The notes under the pieces were generated by a model, which did not search any database, was not told the origin of the DNA, and saw nothing but the letters and a program-made list of their open reading frames with translations. DNA of 56,075 nucleotides from NCBI GenBank assembly GCA_021768485.1, contig JAIZVZ010000014.1, positions 1 through 56,075 of the forward strand. Direction: 5' to 3'. Positions within the stretch are counted from its first letter, which is position 1. Each line of letters starts with the position of its first letter. Below, piece after piece: positions 27,312 to 35,795 of the stretch. Made by a program: the position numbers and the translations under genes. Source of the stretch: Oxalobacteraceae bacterium. Lineage in GTDB: Bacteria; Pseudomonadota; Gammaproteobacteria; Burkholderiales; Burkholderiaceae_D.

Positions 27312-28004
27312 ATGATAAAACTGACCGCGCGCCAGGAACAGATCCTGAACCTGATCAAGGATGCGATCGAAAACACAGGTTTTCCGCCGACCCGCGCCGA
27401 AATCGCGCGCGAACTCGGCTTCAAGTCGGCCAATGCCGCCGAAGAGCATTTGCAGGCGCTGGCGCGCAAGGGCGCCATCGACATCGCGCCGGGCACCTCG
27501 CGCGGCATCCGCCTGCGCAGCATGGGACGCGAGCACCATTACACCGATGGCAATCCTTCCGGCAAGGCTTTCGGCGGCCATGGCACGCAACTGGCGCTGC
27601 CGCATCCGGCCCTGATGCAACTGAGTTTGCCGCTGGTCGGGCGGGTAGCGGCCGGCTCGCCGATCCTGGCGCAAGAACATATCGACCAGACCTATCAGGT
27701 CGACCCGGCACTGTTTTCAGCCAAACCCGATTATCTGCTGAAGGTACGCGGGCTGTCGATGCGTGACGCCGGCATTCTCGACGGCGACCTGCTGGCGGTC
27801 AAGCGCGCCGATCACTGCAAGAACGGCCAGATCATCGTGGCCCGCCTCGGTGACGACGTCACCGTCAAGCGCTACCGCAAGACTGGCGCGATCATCGAAC
27901 TGCTGCCCGAAAATCCCGACTTCAAGACGATCCGCGTCGATACCAGTGAAGACGAATTCGCGCTCGAAGGGCTGGCGGTCGGCTTGCTGCGCTCGTGGGC
28001 ATAG
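27312..28004 (+). CDS. lexA: LexA repressor
   Basis: 230-residue SOS repressor and self-cleaving serine protease. The winged-helix domain is residues 1-70 ([47 protein letters not shown]). The cleavage site is Ala114-Gly115 (GRVAAGSP), the nucleophile Ser149 (VRGLSMRD) and the general base Lys186 (TVKRYRK). The linker at about 70-100 is longer than in E. coli LexA (202 residues), as in other Burkholderiales. It is preceded by two SOS boxes and is a single-gene unit convergent with the TPR gene. Confidence 0.97.
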   Translation: MIKLTARQEQILNLIKDAIENTGFPPTRAEIARELGFKSANAAEEHLQALARKGAIDIAPGTSRGIRLRSMGREHHYTDGNPSGKAFGGHGTQLALPHPALMQLSLPLVGRVAAGSPILAQEHIDQTYQVDPALFSAKPDYLLKVRGLSMRDAGILDGDLLAVKRADHCKNGQIIVARLGDDVTVKRYRKTGAIIELLPENPDFKTIRVDTSEDEFALEGLAVGLLRSWA

Positions 28005-28045
28005 CAGCCGCGCGCAATAAACCTGGACGCGGAACTTGGATGCGG

Positions 28046-28687
28046 TCAGCGGCTCTTCGCCCGCGCGCACATGTCCTCTAGAAAGCCTGGCTCCAATTGG
28101 TCATGATTTTCTCTGGCTCCTTTTGCCCATTCACATGACTTTTTGAAATCGCCTTTTTTGTAATATACAAAGGCGATATTTGATCGCGCGTTGAATGCCT
28201 TGGGCGAAATTTGCAATGATTTTTGAAGTTGCTCAAGGCTTTCGTCGAGGCGATTTTGTGACCATAAAAAACGGCCGTAGTCGACATAGGCAACAACCGC
28301 CACTGTTTTCTTGGAAATGGCCAGCCGGAAGAATTTTTCGGCCTGTGGCATCGCCCTGTCGCGTTGAGCAGCAACAAGCGCGAAGCCATAGTAAGCATTG
28401 CCATTTTCAGGGTCGAGCAGCCATGCCTGATTGAAGCGTTTGATCGCCGTCGTCATGTCGCCTTTTTGAAGCGCGGTCCAACCCGCCTGCACCACATTTT
28501 GTGCAGTCTGCGACCGCGAATAAGCGCTCTTGTCAACCGCAGCAAGAAATGCCGCATCGGCTTCCCTCAGTTTTTCGATCTTTTCAAGCCCGCCATACAT
28601 AGGGAGCTGATTTGGCGGAAGCGGCGCGCCCTGCACATGGGCCGTCAACAAAAAAAAGACGGCGCAAACAAAATAGGAATATCTCAT
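28046..28687 (-). CDS. Exported TPR-repeat protein
   Basis: 213-residue protein with a signal peptide (MRYSYFVCAVFFLLTAHVQGA) and at least three tetratricopeptide repeats between about 65 and 190 (for example NVVQAGWTALQKGDMTTAIKRFNQAWLLDPENGNAYYGFALVAAQR and LDESLEQLQKSLQISPKAFNARSNIAFVYYKKGDFKKSCEWA). Such repeats mediate protein contacts; no enzyme motif is present. Probably periplasmic. GC is lower than in its neighbours. It is convergent with lexA and lies downstream of the PLP enzyme gene on the same strand (83-bp gap). Confidence 0.8.
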   Translation of the reverse strand: MRYSYFVCAVFFLLTAHVQGAPLPPNQLPMYGGLEKIEKLREADAAFLAAVDKSAYSRSQTAQNVVQAGWTALQKGDMTTAIKRFNQAWLLDPENGNAYYGFALVAAQRDRAMPQAEKFFRLAISKKTVAVVAYVDYGRFLWSQNRLDESLEQLQKSLQISPKAFNARSNIAFVYYKKGDFKKSCEWAKGARENHDQLEPGFLEDMCARAKSR

Positions 28688-28770
28688 GGCGTTTTATGAC
28701 ACCTATTTGAAACAGTCCCATCAATGCAAGGACGGTTGAACAACGGGGGCGAAGATGATGGCAATAAAAC

Positions 28771-30012
28771 TCAGGCCGGCATCGCCTGCCTGAAATCCTC
28801 CAGCAGATCGGCCGTATCTTCAATCCCGCACGAAACCCGGATCAGCGATTCGCCGATGCCCATCGCGGCGCGCCGCTGCTGGCCCATTTCATGGAAAATC
28901 GTCTGCGCCACCGGAATGACGAGCGTGCGCGTATCGCCGAGATTGCTGGTGAGGATGCCGATCTTCAAGCGATTCAGGTATTCGAAGCAATCGACATTGT
29001 CCTTCAGCTCGAAGCTGAACAGGCCGCCGGCGGCCGCAAACAACTGGCTGGCCAGCTCGTATTGCGGGTGCGAAGCCAGGCCTGGATAATGCACGGCCGC
29101 CACATGCGGATCGGCCTCCAGCATCTGCGCCAGCGCCAGCGCGTTGGCGCATGAGCGCGTCATGCGCAGCGCCAGCGTTTCGGCGCCGATGGCGATGTGA
29201 TGCGCGCTGTCGGGCGAGAGCGCGGCGCCGAAATCGCGCAAGGCCTTGGCCCGCAGCTGAAGAATGCCCCATTGCGCCACCGGCTGGCTTTTGAAATTAT
29301 CGGCGATGTGCGGATAAGCGCTCCAGTCGAAGCAACCGGTATCGGTCAGCGCCCCGCCCAGCGCATCGCCGTGGCCGCCGATCGACTTGGTCAGGGCATT
29401 GACCACCAGGCTGGCGCCGACCGTCTTCGGCTTGAACAGGTAGGGCGAGGTCATCGTATTGTCGACCACGAAGACGATGCCGCGCGCCTTGCACAGCGCG
29501 CCGATGCGGGCCAGATCGGCCACTTGCGTGCGCGGATTGGCAACCGTCTCAACGAACACCATGCGGGTGGCCGGCGTCAGCGCCGCCTCGACCGCCTTGA
29601 CATCGGTGGCGTCGACCAGGCTGACGTCGATGCCCTGCCCGGCCACTGTCTGCCACATGCTGTTGGTATTGCCGAATAAAAAAGACGAGGACACCAGATG
29701 GTCGCCCTGGCGCAGCAAGCCCTGGAAAACCGAGCCGATGGCCGCCATGCCGGTGGCAAAACACAGGCTGGCGATGCCTCCTTCCATCTTGGTGATTTTT
29801 TCTTCGAGCGCGGCGACCGTCGGGTTGCCCTGGCGCGCATAACGATAGCCGGGCTGCTTGCCCTGAAATACCGCCGCCAGTTCGCGCGCATCGGCGTAAG
29901 CGTAGGTGACGGAGGTATGGATCGGCTTGTGCAGCGAGCCGTGTTCGATCGTTTTCTGGCGGTCGCCGTGCAAAATGGTGGTGGTAAAGCCGTACTGTTT
30001 TGTGTTTGTCAT
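28771..30012 (-). CDS. Cys/Met-metabolism PLP enzyme (cystathionine gamma-synthase family)
   Basis: 413-residue fold-type I PLP enzyme. The PLP lysine is Lys209 in NALTKSIGGHGDALGG. Other family motifs are YRYARQGNPTVAALEEKI, SLCFATGMAAIGSVFQGLL, VDNTMTSPYLFKP (Asp that pairs with the pyridine nitrogen) and SCGIEDTADLLEDF. The family includes cystathionine gamma-synthase, O-acetyl/O-succinylhomoserine sulfhydrylase and methionine gamma-lyase; sequence alone does not settle which. Its length and the GGHGDALGG variant resemble a Burkholderiales group usually annotated as cystathionine gamma-synthase family. It appears monocistronic. Confidence 0.88.
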   Translation of the reverse strand: MTNTKQYGFTTTILHGDRQKTIEHGSLHKPIHTSVTYAYADARELAAVFQGKQPGYRYARQGNPTVAALEEKITKMEGGIASLCFATGMAAIGSVFQGLLRQGDHLVSSSFLFGNTNSMWQTVAGQGIDVSLVDATDVKAVEAALTPATRMVFVETVANPRTQVADLARIGALCKARGIVFVVDNTMTSPYLFKPKTVGASLVVNALTKSIGGHGDALGGALTDTGCFDWSAYPHIADNFKSQPVAQWGILQLRAKALRDFGAALSPDSAHHIAIGAETLALRMTRSCANALALAQMLEADPHVAAVHYPGLASHPQYELASQLFAAAGGLFSFELKDNVDCFEYLNRLKIGILTSNLGDTRTLVIPVAQTIFHEMGQQRRAAMGIGESLIRVSCGIEDTADLLEDFRQAMPA

Positions 30013-30041
30013 CGCGGTCAGTCACTAAAGCCCAGGGAGAA

Positions 30042-30065
30042 GCCCGGTCGCCATATGCGCCGGGC
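30042..30065. other. Hairpin between nnrS and the PLP enzyme gene
   Basis: GCCCGG / CCGGGC with an inner CGC / GCG pair forms a 9-bp interrupted stem. There is no T-run on either side, so it is either a Rho-type or processing signal downstream of nnrS, or an operator for the PLP enzyme gene 30 bp away. Confidence 0.4.
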
Positions 30066-30112
30066 AAGGCAAATTATAGACTTAAAAAACCGCGCCGAAC
30101 ATGACGGGCCGC

Positions 30113-31318
30113 TCAACCCTCGCGGCCGTCGACGCGCGCGCGAAACAGATACGGCGCATAGATCGCGACATACAGCAAAAAGGCCGCCGACCAGCAGATC
30201 GACGCCACCAGCAAAGCACTGTTGCGGATCGCCGCCGGACCGACGCCGGCCGCCACCCGGGCCACGGCGCCGCCCTCGATCAGTACATAGATCGCGGTTT
30301 CCGCCGGGCCGGCCTTGAGTGCACGGCCGGTATGGCCGAGCGCGGTACGCGTCATCATGCCAAGGATCAGCCCGGCCATGGAGCCGACCGTCAGCGCGTG
30401 GAAGGCGGCGCTGGCCGTCAGCAGATCGAGCGCGGCCAGCGCCAGCATGAAAAAGCCGATCGCAATCCAGGCATAGGACAGGTGCAAGATCCACAGCAGC
30501 GGCACGCGCACGGTGCGCTGCGGTTGCCAGCCGAGCAGGCGCCACGCCGCCATGCCGGCCGCCGCGCAAGCCAGCGCTGCCATCGGCCAGCCCTGAATGC
30601 CGGCGACCCAGGCCAGACTGCTGGCAGCCATCAGTCCAAGTGCGAGGCGGTCGCGGCGGACACTGACAAAAGGCTTGCTGCCGGGGGCGCCATTGGCCGT
30701 AAACATCGGAATGACACGGCCGCCAATGACCGCTTCGATGACAACGATGATCAGGATCGCGGCATGAATCGCCCGCACCGGACTCAAGTCCAGCAGACCC
30801 AGGTCGGCGGCGTGAAAAGTCGCATTGGCCAGCGTCAGCAGCCCCAGCAGCGCGACCAGAAACAGATTGCGCTTGTTGCCGGCCCGCTGCAGCACGCGGT
30901 ATAAAGGCCAGGCCGCCAGCGGCACGAACAGCAGGTCGACGCCCGCTGCCAGCCACGCGGGTGCCAACAGCATCGCCAGGCGGCCGGCCAGCCACAAGCC
31001 GGCCAGCGCCGCCAGCTGACGGCCAGAGGGCGTCGGCAAATTGGTCCAGGCGCGCCCGGCGGTAAACAGAAAGCCGACGATAACCGCAAGCGCCATGCCG
31101 AATACCATTTCATGCATATGCCAGCTGAGCGAGACTTGCGGCCAGGCGCCAAGCCAGCCGAAATACTGCGCCATCCACAAAGGCAGGCTGAGCGCAGCAA
31201 AAGCCGCGGCCAGCAGATAAAACGGGCGAAAGCCGAGCCGCCACAGCGGATGCGCGGCATGCCAGGGGGCGTGAAGTTCGGCGGCGGGTTCTTCGATTCT
31301 CAGCAGGCTCATCTTCAT
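30113..31318 (-). CDS. nnrS: NnrS family heme/copper membrane protein
   Basis: 401-residue polytopic membrane protein with about twelve hydrophobic segments, of the NnrS family that protects against nitric oxide stress. Motifs include HPLWRLGFRPFYLLAAAFAALSLPLW, LSWHMHEMVFGMALAVIVGFLFTAGRAWTNLPTP (His residues proposed to bind heme) and GSMAGLILGMMTRTALGHTGR. Start at 31318 or 31312 (MKMSLLRIEEP); no strong ribosome binding site separates them. A candidate NsrR operator lies 100 bp upstream, and nsrR itself is 3 kb away, so NO-responsive derepression is likely. Confidence 0.92.
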   Translation of the reverse strand: MKMSLLRIEEPAAELHAPWHAAHPLWRLGFRPFYLLAAAFAALSLPLWMAQYFGWLGAWPQVSLSWHMHEMVFGMALAVIVGFLFTAGRAWTNLPTPSGRQLAALAGLWLAGRLAMLLAPAWLAAGVDLLFVPLAAWPLYRVLQRAGNKRNLFLVALLGLLTLANATFHAADLGLLDLSPVRAIHAAILIIVVIEAVIGGRVIPMFTANGAPGSKPFVSVRRDRLALGLMAASSLAWVAGIQGWPMAALACAAAGMAAWRLLGWQPQRTVRVPLLWILHLSYAWIAIGFFMLALAALDLLTASAAFHALTVGSMAGLILGMMTRTALGHTGRALKAGPAETAIYVLIEGGAVARVAAGVGPAAIRNSALLVASICWSAAFLLYVAIYAPYLFRARVDGREG

Positions 31319-31416
31319 CTCGGCAGAAAAAAGTGGACAACAGGTCGGCAAAAGGTAGGCGTAGCTACGGGGACGGCATGGGCAAAGCTGCATGCAGCGC
31401 CTGCGGCGCCGGCCAT

Positions 31417-31439
31417 AAGATATATTTCACATACTACTT
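31417..31439 (-). promoter_or_regulatory. Candidate NsrR operator upstream of nnrS
   Basis: A 23-bp window matches the NsrR consensus (two AAGATGYATTT-like arms around a single base) at about 18 or 19 positions; the left arm is AAGATATATTT. It lies about 100 bp before the nnrS start on the same side as its promoter. Confidence 0.6.
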
Positions 31440-31614
31440 TTAAAGCGCGCGTTTTGCAATCGGAAAAATCTCAAGGCAAAAATACGGGAGAAGAAAGCGC
31501 CTGCGCTGATGCCCCGGACCGGGCGCCGCCGGGTCTGGGGATCACGCAAACGCCAGGCCCGGACCAGGCGTCAATGCCGCCGGGCCGGGCGCAGGCCGCC
31601 GCAGGGGCGACGAA

Positions 31615-32085
31615 TCAGGCGCCGAACTTGCTGCGCAGGCGGGCCAGCACGCGGTGCGGCGCCAGCTGGGCCGGATCGAAAGCCGAGGTATCGATGGCGT
31701 CGAGCGTGTTTTTAAACAGCAGTCCCAGCTCGGTATCGCCTTCAATCGCCAGCCGGCGGCTGAAAAACAGCGTATCGGGATCTTCCTCGCGCTTGGCCAG
31801 CAACAGGAAATCATGGGCGGTGGCGCCGATCGTCAAATCGGGCAAGGCATGCGTGCTGCAGGCCACGAAAGCGCCGCTGCGCCATTGGAAATCGAAAGCC
31901 AGGCCGGCATCGTCGATGCGCAGGCGCAGATTTTTCCCTTCCAGCGATTGCCGCACATCGGCCGGCAAATGCCGCACCAGCGCCAGGTTCAAACCCTGGA
32001 CGAATAACCACGAACCGGGAAAGGCCGGCAATTTGGAAAGCAGCTGCGCCATCGAACCGGGCAGCCTGTAACGCGTCGTTTGCAT
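31615..32085 (-). CDS. ubiT: Ubiquinone anaerobic biosynthesis accessory factor UbiT (SCP2 domain)
   Basis: 156-residue SCP2-type lipid-binding protein. The SCP2 core reads LRLRIDDAGLAFDFQWRSGAFVACSTHALPDLTIGATAHDFLLLAKREEDPDTLFFSRRLAIEGDTELGLLFKNTLDAI; the phrase FFSRRLAIEGDTELGL is the UbiT signature. The family binds ubiquinone intermediates for the oxygen-independent pathway with UbiU and UbiV. The start at 32085 has GAGGAT before it. It follows ubiV by 26 nt on the same strand, last in a ubiU-ubiV-ubiT operon. Confidence 0.9.
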   Translation of the reverse strand: MQTTRYRLPGSMAQLLSKLPAFPGSWLFVQGLNLALVRHLPADVRQSLEGKNLRLRIDDAGLAFDFQWRSGAFVACSTHALPDLTIGATAHDFLLLAKREEDPDTLFFSRRLAIEGDTELGLLFKNTLDAIDTSAFDPAQLAPHRVLARLRSKFGA

Positions 32086-32111
32086 CGAAATATCCTCGCT
32101 AAATAGCAGTA

Positions 32112-33011
32112 TCAGGCAGCCTGCTCGTGCTGTTCCATGCCCGGTTTCCCGAGCCAAAAGCCGTTGCATGGCGCGCCCGGCATCAGGGCTTTCATCGCAG
32201 CGGGAGCCGCGGCGGCCGACAGTTCGCCGCGCCGTACGCGGTCGAAGACAGCGATGATCTGATCCGTATTTTGCGCCTGCGGGCTGATTCGCACAACATC
32301 GACGCCCATCGCCTGCATCCGCGGCAGCTCCTGCACCAGATTGTAGACCGTGGCCGAATGGGTCTGGGTGCCGTTCAAGACCAGGAAAGGCTGCTTTTCG
32401 CGGGTCTGCACCAGCAAGCCGTCCGGATGGTTGAGGCAGCTGAACTGGCAATCGTCTTTCGGCAGATTGCGGTTACGGGCGGTAAAACAGCGCGCCGAAA
32501 ACGCCAGCGGCATGCGGCCGTAGGCAAATACTTCGGTAGCCAGCCCGGCCGGCCGCACTTCGTGCATATGCTCGAGCGCATCGCGCCCCATTTCGAGCGG
32601 CATGACCCAGCGCTTGGCGCCCAGGCGCGCCACGAAATCGAGCGAAGGCGCATTGAACAGATTCAGATGCGGGCCGGCGACAAACGGCACCCGGCCCTGC
32701 AGGCAGTGCACGGCGCCCATGTCGTTGGCCTCGACCGTGTAACGGCCATTGTCGGTAATGCGGCGGGCACTGGCCAGTTCGGAACCGGACTCGATCAGGG
32801 CCTGCGTCGACAGCACCACTTCCTTGCCGTTGGCCGCCAGCATGTCGGCAATCTCGAGCCAGTCGGAAAGCCGCAGCTCATGGCGGCGCGAGCAGACGGT
32901 TTCGCCCAGATAGACGATGTCGAGTGCGCTGGTGGCCAGCGCTTCATAAAACGCAAACACGGTCGCGCGCGGCCAATAATACAGAATCGGTCCCAGGGCT
33001 AACTTCAACAT
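32112..33011 (-). CDS. ubiV: Oxygen-independent ubiquinone hydroxylation protein UbiV (U32 family)
   Basis: 299-residue U32-family protein that with UbiU hydroxylates ubiquinone precursors without O2. It carries four cysteines placed like the 4Fe-4S ligands of E. coli UbiV: Cys40 (GETVCSRRHE), Cys175, Cys188 and Cys192 (ARCFTARNRNLPKDDCQFSC). Older annotation as a collagenase-like peptidase is misleading. It lies 25 nt after ubiU. Confidence 0.93.
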   Translation of the reverse strand: MLKLALGPILYYWPRATVFAFYEALATSALDIVYLGETVCSRRHELRLSDWLEIADMLAANGKEVVLSTQALIESGSELASARRITDNGRYTVEANDMGAVHCLQGRVPFVAGPHLNLFNAPSLDFVARLGAKRWVMPLEMGRDALEHMHEVRPAGLATEVFAYGRMPLAFSARCFTARNRNLPKDDCQFSCLNHPDGLLVQTREKQPFLVLNGTQTHSATVYNLVQELPRMQAMGVDVVRISPQAQNTDQIIAVFDRVRRGELSAAAAPAAMKALMPGAPCNGFWLGKPGMEQHEQAA

Positions 33012-33036
33012 GACTTCTCCAAATGCGTGTGACGCG

Positions 33037-34071
33037 TCATTTCCAGGCGCGGTGATAAGCGCCCAAGGTGTGCTGCTGGCCCTCGGCGACCTTGTTCAGT
33101 TCCGTCATCCAGGACGGCTTGACCGAATAGCGGCCGGCGCCGTCGAGGCTCAGATCGAGCGCTTCGCGCCACACCTTGGTAACCTGGGCGACATAGGCGG
33201 GACTGCGCTGACGGCCCTCGATCTTGACCGCGCGAACGCCCATCGCGCTCAGTTGCGGCAGCAGTTCCAGCGTATTCAGGCTGGCCGGCTCTTCGATCGC
33301 ATAATAAGTTTCGTCGGCGACGTCAAAACGCCCTTTGCACAGCGTCGGATAACTGGCGTTTTCGCCATCGGCATAACGGTCGATCAGCACGCCATTGAGG
33401 CGCGACTCAAGTCCCTTGGGCGCTTGCTGCCAGCGCACCGCCTTGGCCGGCGAACAGACGCCATGCGTATTCGGCGCTTCGCCGGTCACGTACGACGACA
33501 GCGCGCAGCGCCCTTCGACCATCACGCACAGGCTGCCGAAACCAAACACTTCGATCTCGACCTCGGTATTGCGCGTCAATTGCTCCACTTGCGCCAGCGA
33601 CAGCACGCGCGGCAGCACTGCGCGCGCAATGCCGAAATGTTCGCGATAGAAGTTGATTGCCTCATAATTGGTGGCCGAGCCCTGCACCGACAGATGCAGA
33701 CGCAGTTGCGGATGGCGCTCGGCCGCATAAGCCATCAGGCCAGGATCGGCCAGGATCACGGCATCGATGCCGGCGGCGGCGGCGCGGTCGATGGCAGTGC
33801 GCCACAAAGCCCAGCCCTGCGCCTGCGGATAGGTATTCAGCGCAACCAGCACCTTGCGCCCGCGCTCATGGGCGTAGCGTACGCCCTCGTCGACCGCCGC
33901 ATCGTCAAAGTTCAGGCCGGCGAAATTGCGCGCATTGGTGGCGTCGCGAAAGCCGAGGTAGACGCAGTCGGCGCCGTTATCGACGGCCGCCTTCAAAGCT
34001 GGCAGGCTGCCGGCCGGGCAGACCAGCTCGATCGGGGCGGGCCGTGGTGGAACAGCGGGATTCTGGGTCAT
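33037..34071 (-). CDS. ubiU: Oxygen-independent ubiquinone hydroxylation protein UbiU (U32 family)
   Basis: 344-residue partner of UbiV. Cluster ligands are Cys182 and Cys189 (GSLCVMVEGRC), Cys206 (HGVCSPAKA) and Cys245 (SYPTLCKGRF), the arrangement found in E. coli UbiU. The N-terminus ELVCPAGSLPALKAAVDNGADCVYLG is the U32 start; it is preceded by a Pro-rich 14-residue extension. First gene of ubiUVT, controlled by an FNR-type box, fitting a pathway needed only when oxygen is absent. Confidence 0.94.
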   Translation of the reverse strand: MTQNPAVPPRPAPIELVCPAGSLPALKAAVDNGADCVYLGFRDATNARNFAGLNFDDAAVDEGVRYAHERGRKVLVALNTYPQAQGWALWRTAIDRAAAAGIDAVILADPGLMAYAAERHPQLRLHLSVQGSATNYEAINFYREHFGIARAVLPRVLSLAQVEQLTRNTEVEIEVFGFGSLCVMVEGRCALSSYVTGEAPNTHGVCSPAKAVRWQQAPKGLESRLNGVLIDRYADGENASYPTLCKGRFDVADETYYAIEEPASLNTLELLPQLSAMGVRAVKIEGRQRSPAYVAQVTKVWREALDLSLDGAGRYSVKPSWMTELNKVAEGQQHTLGAYHRAWK

Positions 34072-34101
34072 GGGTGTGGCAAGCGGAAAATCGGAGGGCA
34101 G

Positions 34102-34144
34102 ACTATAACGGCCGAGCTTGATGGAAGTCCTTGACCTAGATCAA
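34102..34144. promoter_or_regulatory. FNR/ANR box and -10 of the ubiU promoter
   Basis: TTGACCTAGATCAA at 34131-34144 fits TTGAY-N4-ATCAA. On the minus strand a -10-like TATAGT occupies 34107-34102, which puts the box centre near -41.5, the class II position for FNR activation of ubiU. The DUF2249 gene on the other side may share the site. Confidence 0.82.
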
Positions 34145-34185
34145 AGTTAAATCATTGCGGCGATGTTAGGGTGAAGGCCTAATCA

Positions 34186-34428
34186 ATGAGTTCTCTCATG
34201 CAAGATATCTATCTGAATGTCTGCTCGCTGAACGCACCGGAACCGATGGTGCGCATACTGGACGCACTCGCTGAACTCGATCCGCCAACGCGGCTGCAGG
34301 TGGTCATCGAATCCGAGCCGCAGCGCCTGTATCGCATCCTCGAACGCCACGCTTTTTGCCACAGCATCGCACGGCGTGCCGACCAGCTCTACGACCTGCT
34401 GATCTGGCACATGCCGCAGGTGCGCTGA
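34186..34428 (+). CDS. DUF2249 family small protein
   Basis: 80-residue TusA-like-fold protein of the DUF2249 type: LNAPEPMVRILDALAELDPPTRLQVVIESEPQRLYRILERHAFCHSIARRADQLYDLLIWH. The phrase APEPMVRILDALAEL is the family start. Members are frequent in denitrification and NO-related gene neighbourhoods, but their activity is not established. The start at 34186 has GAAGG nine bases upstream; a second ATG is at 34198. It is divergent from ubiU across an FNR box and convergent with nsrR. Confidence 0.82.
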   Translation: MSSLMQDIYLNVCSLNAPEPMVRILDALAELDPPTRLQVVIESEPQRLYRILERHAFCHSIARRADQLYDLLIWHMPQVR

Positions 34429-34446
34429 GAGCGTCCGGCCGGAACC

Positions 34447-34944
34447 TCATCTGCGCTCATCTGCGCCCGGCATCGCCTCTGCGCGCGCGGCCGGCAAAAA
34501 GCCGATCGTGGCCAGGGCTTGCATGCCTGCTGCGCGGCGCTCGCCGCGGGCCAGCAAATCGGCGAGCGTAACGCCATCGAGCACCTGCAGAAAGGCGGCG
34601 GTGGCTTTGCCCAATATTTTTTTCAAGGCGCAGGCCGGCGCATAAGCACAGGAATTATTCTCGCGCTCGAAGCATTCGGCCATGAAAAAATCGGTTTCGG
34701 TACCGCGCACGACAACGCCGATATTGACTGCGGCCGGCTCGCACGCCAGGCGCAGCCCGCCGTGACGCCCGCGCACGGTTTCCACCACCCCCGACAAGCC
34801 CAGTTGATGCACCACTTTCATCAAATGATTTTTCGAGATGCCATGCAGCTGCGCGATGTCCTGTATCGTCACCAGGCGCTCGCGATTGAGGCCCAGATGC
34901 ATCAGGGTGCGCAGCGTGTAATCGGTGTAGGCGGTCAATTTCAT
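34447..34944 (-). CDS. nsrR: Rrf2-family nitric oxide-sensing repressor NsrR
   Basis: 165-residue Rrf2 regulator with an N-terminal winged helix (MKLTAYTDYTLRTLMHLGLNRERLVTIQDIAQLHGISKNHLMKVVHQLGLSGVVETVRGRHGGLRLA) and three conserved cysteines Cys91, Cys99 and Cys105 (AECFERENNSCAYAPAC) that would hold an NO-sensitive Fe-S cluster. The AYTDYTLRTLMHL start and cysteine spacing fit NsrR better than IscR. A candidate autoregulatory site lies 57 bp upstream and another in front of nnrS. Confidence 0.9.
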   Translation of the reverse strand: MKLTAYTDYTLRTLMHLGLNRERLVTIQDIAQLHGISKNHLMKVVHQLGLSGVVETVRGRHGGLRLACEPAAVNIGVVVRGTETDFFMAECFERENNSCAYAPACALKKILGKATAAFLQVLDGVTLADLLARGERRAAGMQALATIGFLPAARAEAMPGADERR

Positions 34945-35001
34945 TGAAGACTCAGTATGTGCGGCGCGCCGCTTAATCGGAAATTAATAGAAAACTGCCA
35001 A

Positions 35002-35024
35002 ATGAGGTATTTAGTATACATATT
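35002..35024 (-). promoter_or_regulatory. Candidate NsrR operator upstream of nsrR
   Basis: The 23-bp window matches the NsrR inverted-repeat consensus at about 17 of 22 scored positions, with GGTATTT and ATACAT as the best arms. It lies 57-80 bp before the nsrR start, consistent with autoregulation. Confidence 0.5.
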
Positions 35025-35211
35025 TATCCCATCCTCAGCACATCCCGATGACCGCCAAAAATCTGAGCAGAAAACAAAGCACAGGCAGCGCCAGACAGGC
35101 CAACCGGAATAACACAGTTCCGCAGATAAAAACTAATCTAAATCAAGCATTTCTCAACGCATTGCAAGTCAATCGATTGCGCCCCTGCCGGCGCCCCAAA
35201 TAAGGCGGATG

Positions 35212-35233
35212 GCGGTTATATAAACGCTATAAT
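35212..35233 (+). promoter_or_regulatory. Palindrome and -10 box of small paralog 1
   Basis: The near-palindrome GCGGTTATATAAACGC (one mismatched pair) at 35212-35227 abuts a consensus -10 TATAAT at 35228-35233. The same palindrome, in perfect form, is placed identically before the second paralog. The -35 region is poor, so an activator could be needed. Confidence 0.7.
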
Positions 35234-35269
35234 GAATTTGCTCTACTCGATCCACAACGAAGTAAAAAT

Positions 35270-35301
35270 GCGCCTCGGCGCACCGCACGGCCGGAAGCCG
35301 A
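35270..35301 (+). promoter_or_regulatory. Conserved structured leader of small paralog 1
   Basis: A 32-nt element with two predicted hairpins: GCGCC/GGCGC with a 2-nt loop, and CGGC/GCCG with loop CGGAA. It is nearly identical to 36071-36102 upstream of the second paralog, while the sequence between it and the start codons has diverged. That pattern suggests selection on RNA structure. Confidence 0.75.
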
Positions 35302-35318
35302 AAAGTGAGAGAACGAAA

Positions 35319-35507
35319 ATGACTGCTCCAGCGACACTTACAACCACAACTCTAAGCAAGACAGATCTCAATACCGTTCGTATGCTTTTGGCACGGGCAA
35401 CAGAAGAATTGGGCAAGGTCGGCACGACCGAGCATATGCGCTTGCGTGCGATCGAAGACAAACTCGGCAAAATGGTTGGCGAATTGTTCGTCCTTACCGC
35501 TGCGTAA
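35319..35507 (+). CDS. Small conserved protein, paralog 1 (unknown function)
   Basis: 62-residue soluble protein beginning MTAPATLTTTTLSKTDLNTVRMLLARATEELGKVG and ending in TTEHMRLRAIEDKLGKMVGELFVLTAA, predicted to be two amphipathic helices joined by a GKVGTTEH turn. It is about 70% identical to the protein at 36119-36322, with the block ATEELGKVGTTEHMRLRAIEDKLGK unchanged. I do not recognise the family. No membrane segment, cysteine or metal motif. The start at 35319 is chosen because the paralogy begins there and the upstream in-frame codons cover the conserved leader. Confidence 0.85.
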   Translation: MTAPATLTTTTLSKTDLNTVRMLLARATEELGKVGTTEHMRLRAIEDKLGKMVGELFVLTAA

Positions 35508-35522
35508 ATAGCATGTGACAAA

Positions 35523-35545
35523 AATGCGGGAACACCACCCGCATT
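35523..35545 (+). terminator. Hairpin after small paralog 1
   Basis: Perfect 8-bp stem AATGCGGG / CCCGCATT with a 7-nt loop, 16 nt after the stop codon. No clear T-run follows, so it may stabilise the 3' end or end transcription only weakly. Confidence 0.45.
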
Positions 35546-35795
35546 CTGCCGCCCGCCGCTGCCATGGCGACGGGCGACAGACAATCATCCCCAGTACCGG
35601 GCCTGTCGCCCGCATCACGCATCAGCAGCTAAACGTTTCAAGCAATTGCTGGACCGGGTGTCCACCATTGCGAACGGCTCTTCATATCCACATTTTTATT
35701 TCTTTTCAAGCCTTGGTAGCAAATGGCTTCAATCAACACGCACGCTGACAGCGACCGACCAGCAGCAACCGGATCGCGTACGAAGGAGTGGTTTG

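Larger units (their letters stand above)
34945..35318. other. Intergenic region nsrR to small paralog 1
   Basis: About 370 bp without a gene, AT-richer than its surroundings. It holds the candidate NsrR site (35002-35024), a degenerate FNR-like sequence at 35133-35146 (CTAATCTAAATCAA, one good half-site), and at its right end the palindromic promoter and structured leader of the first small paralog. Confidence 0.7.
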
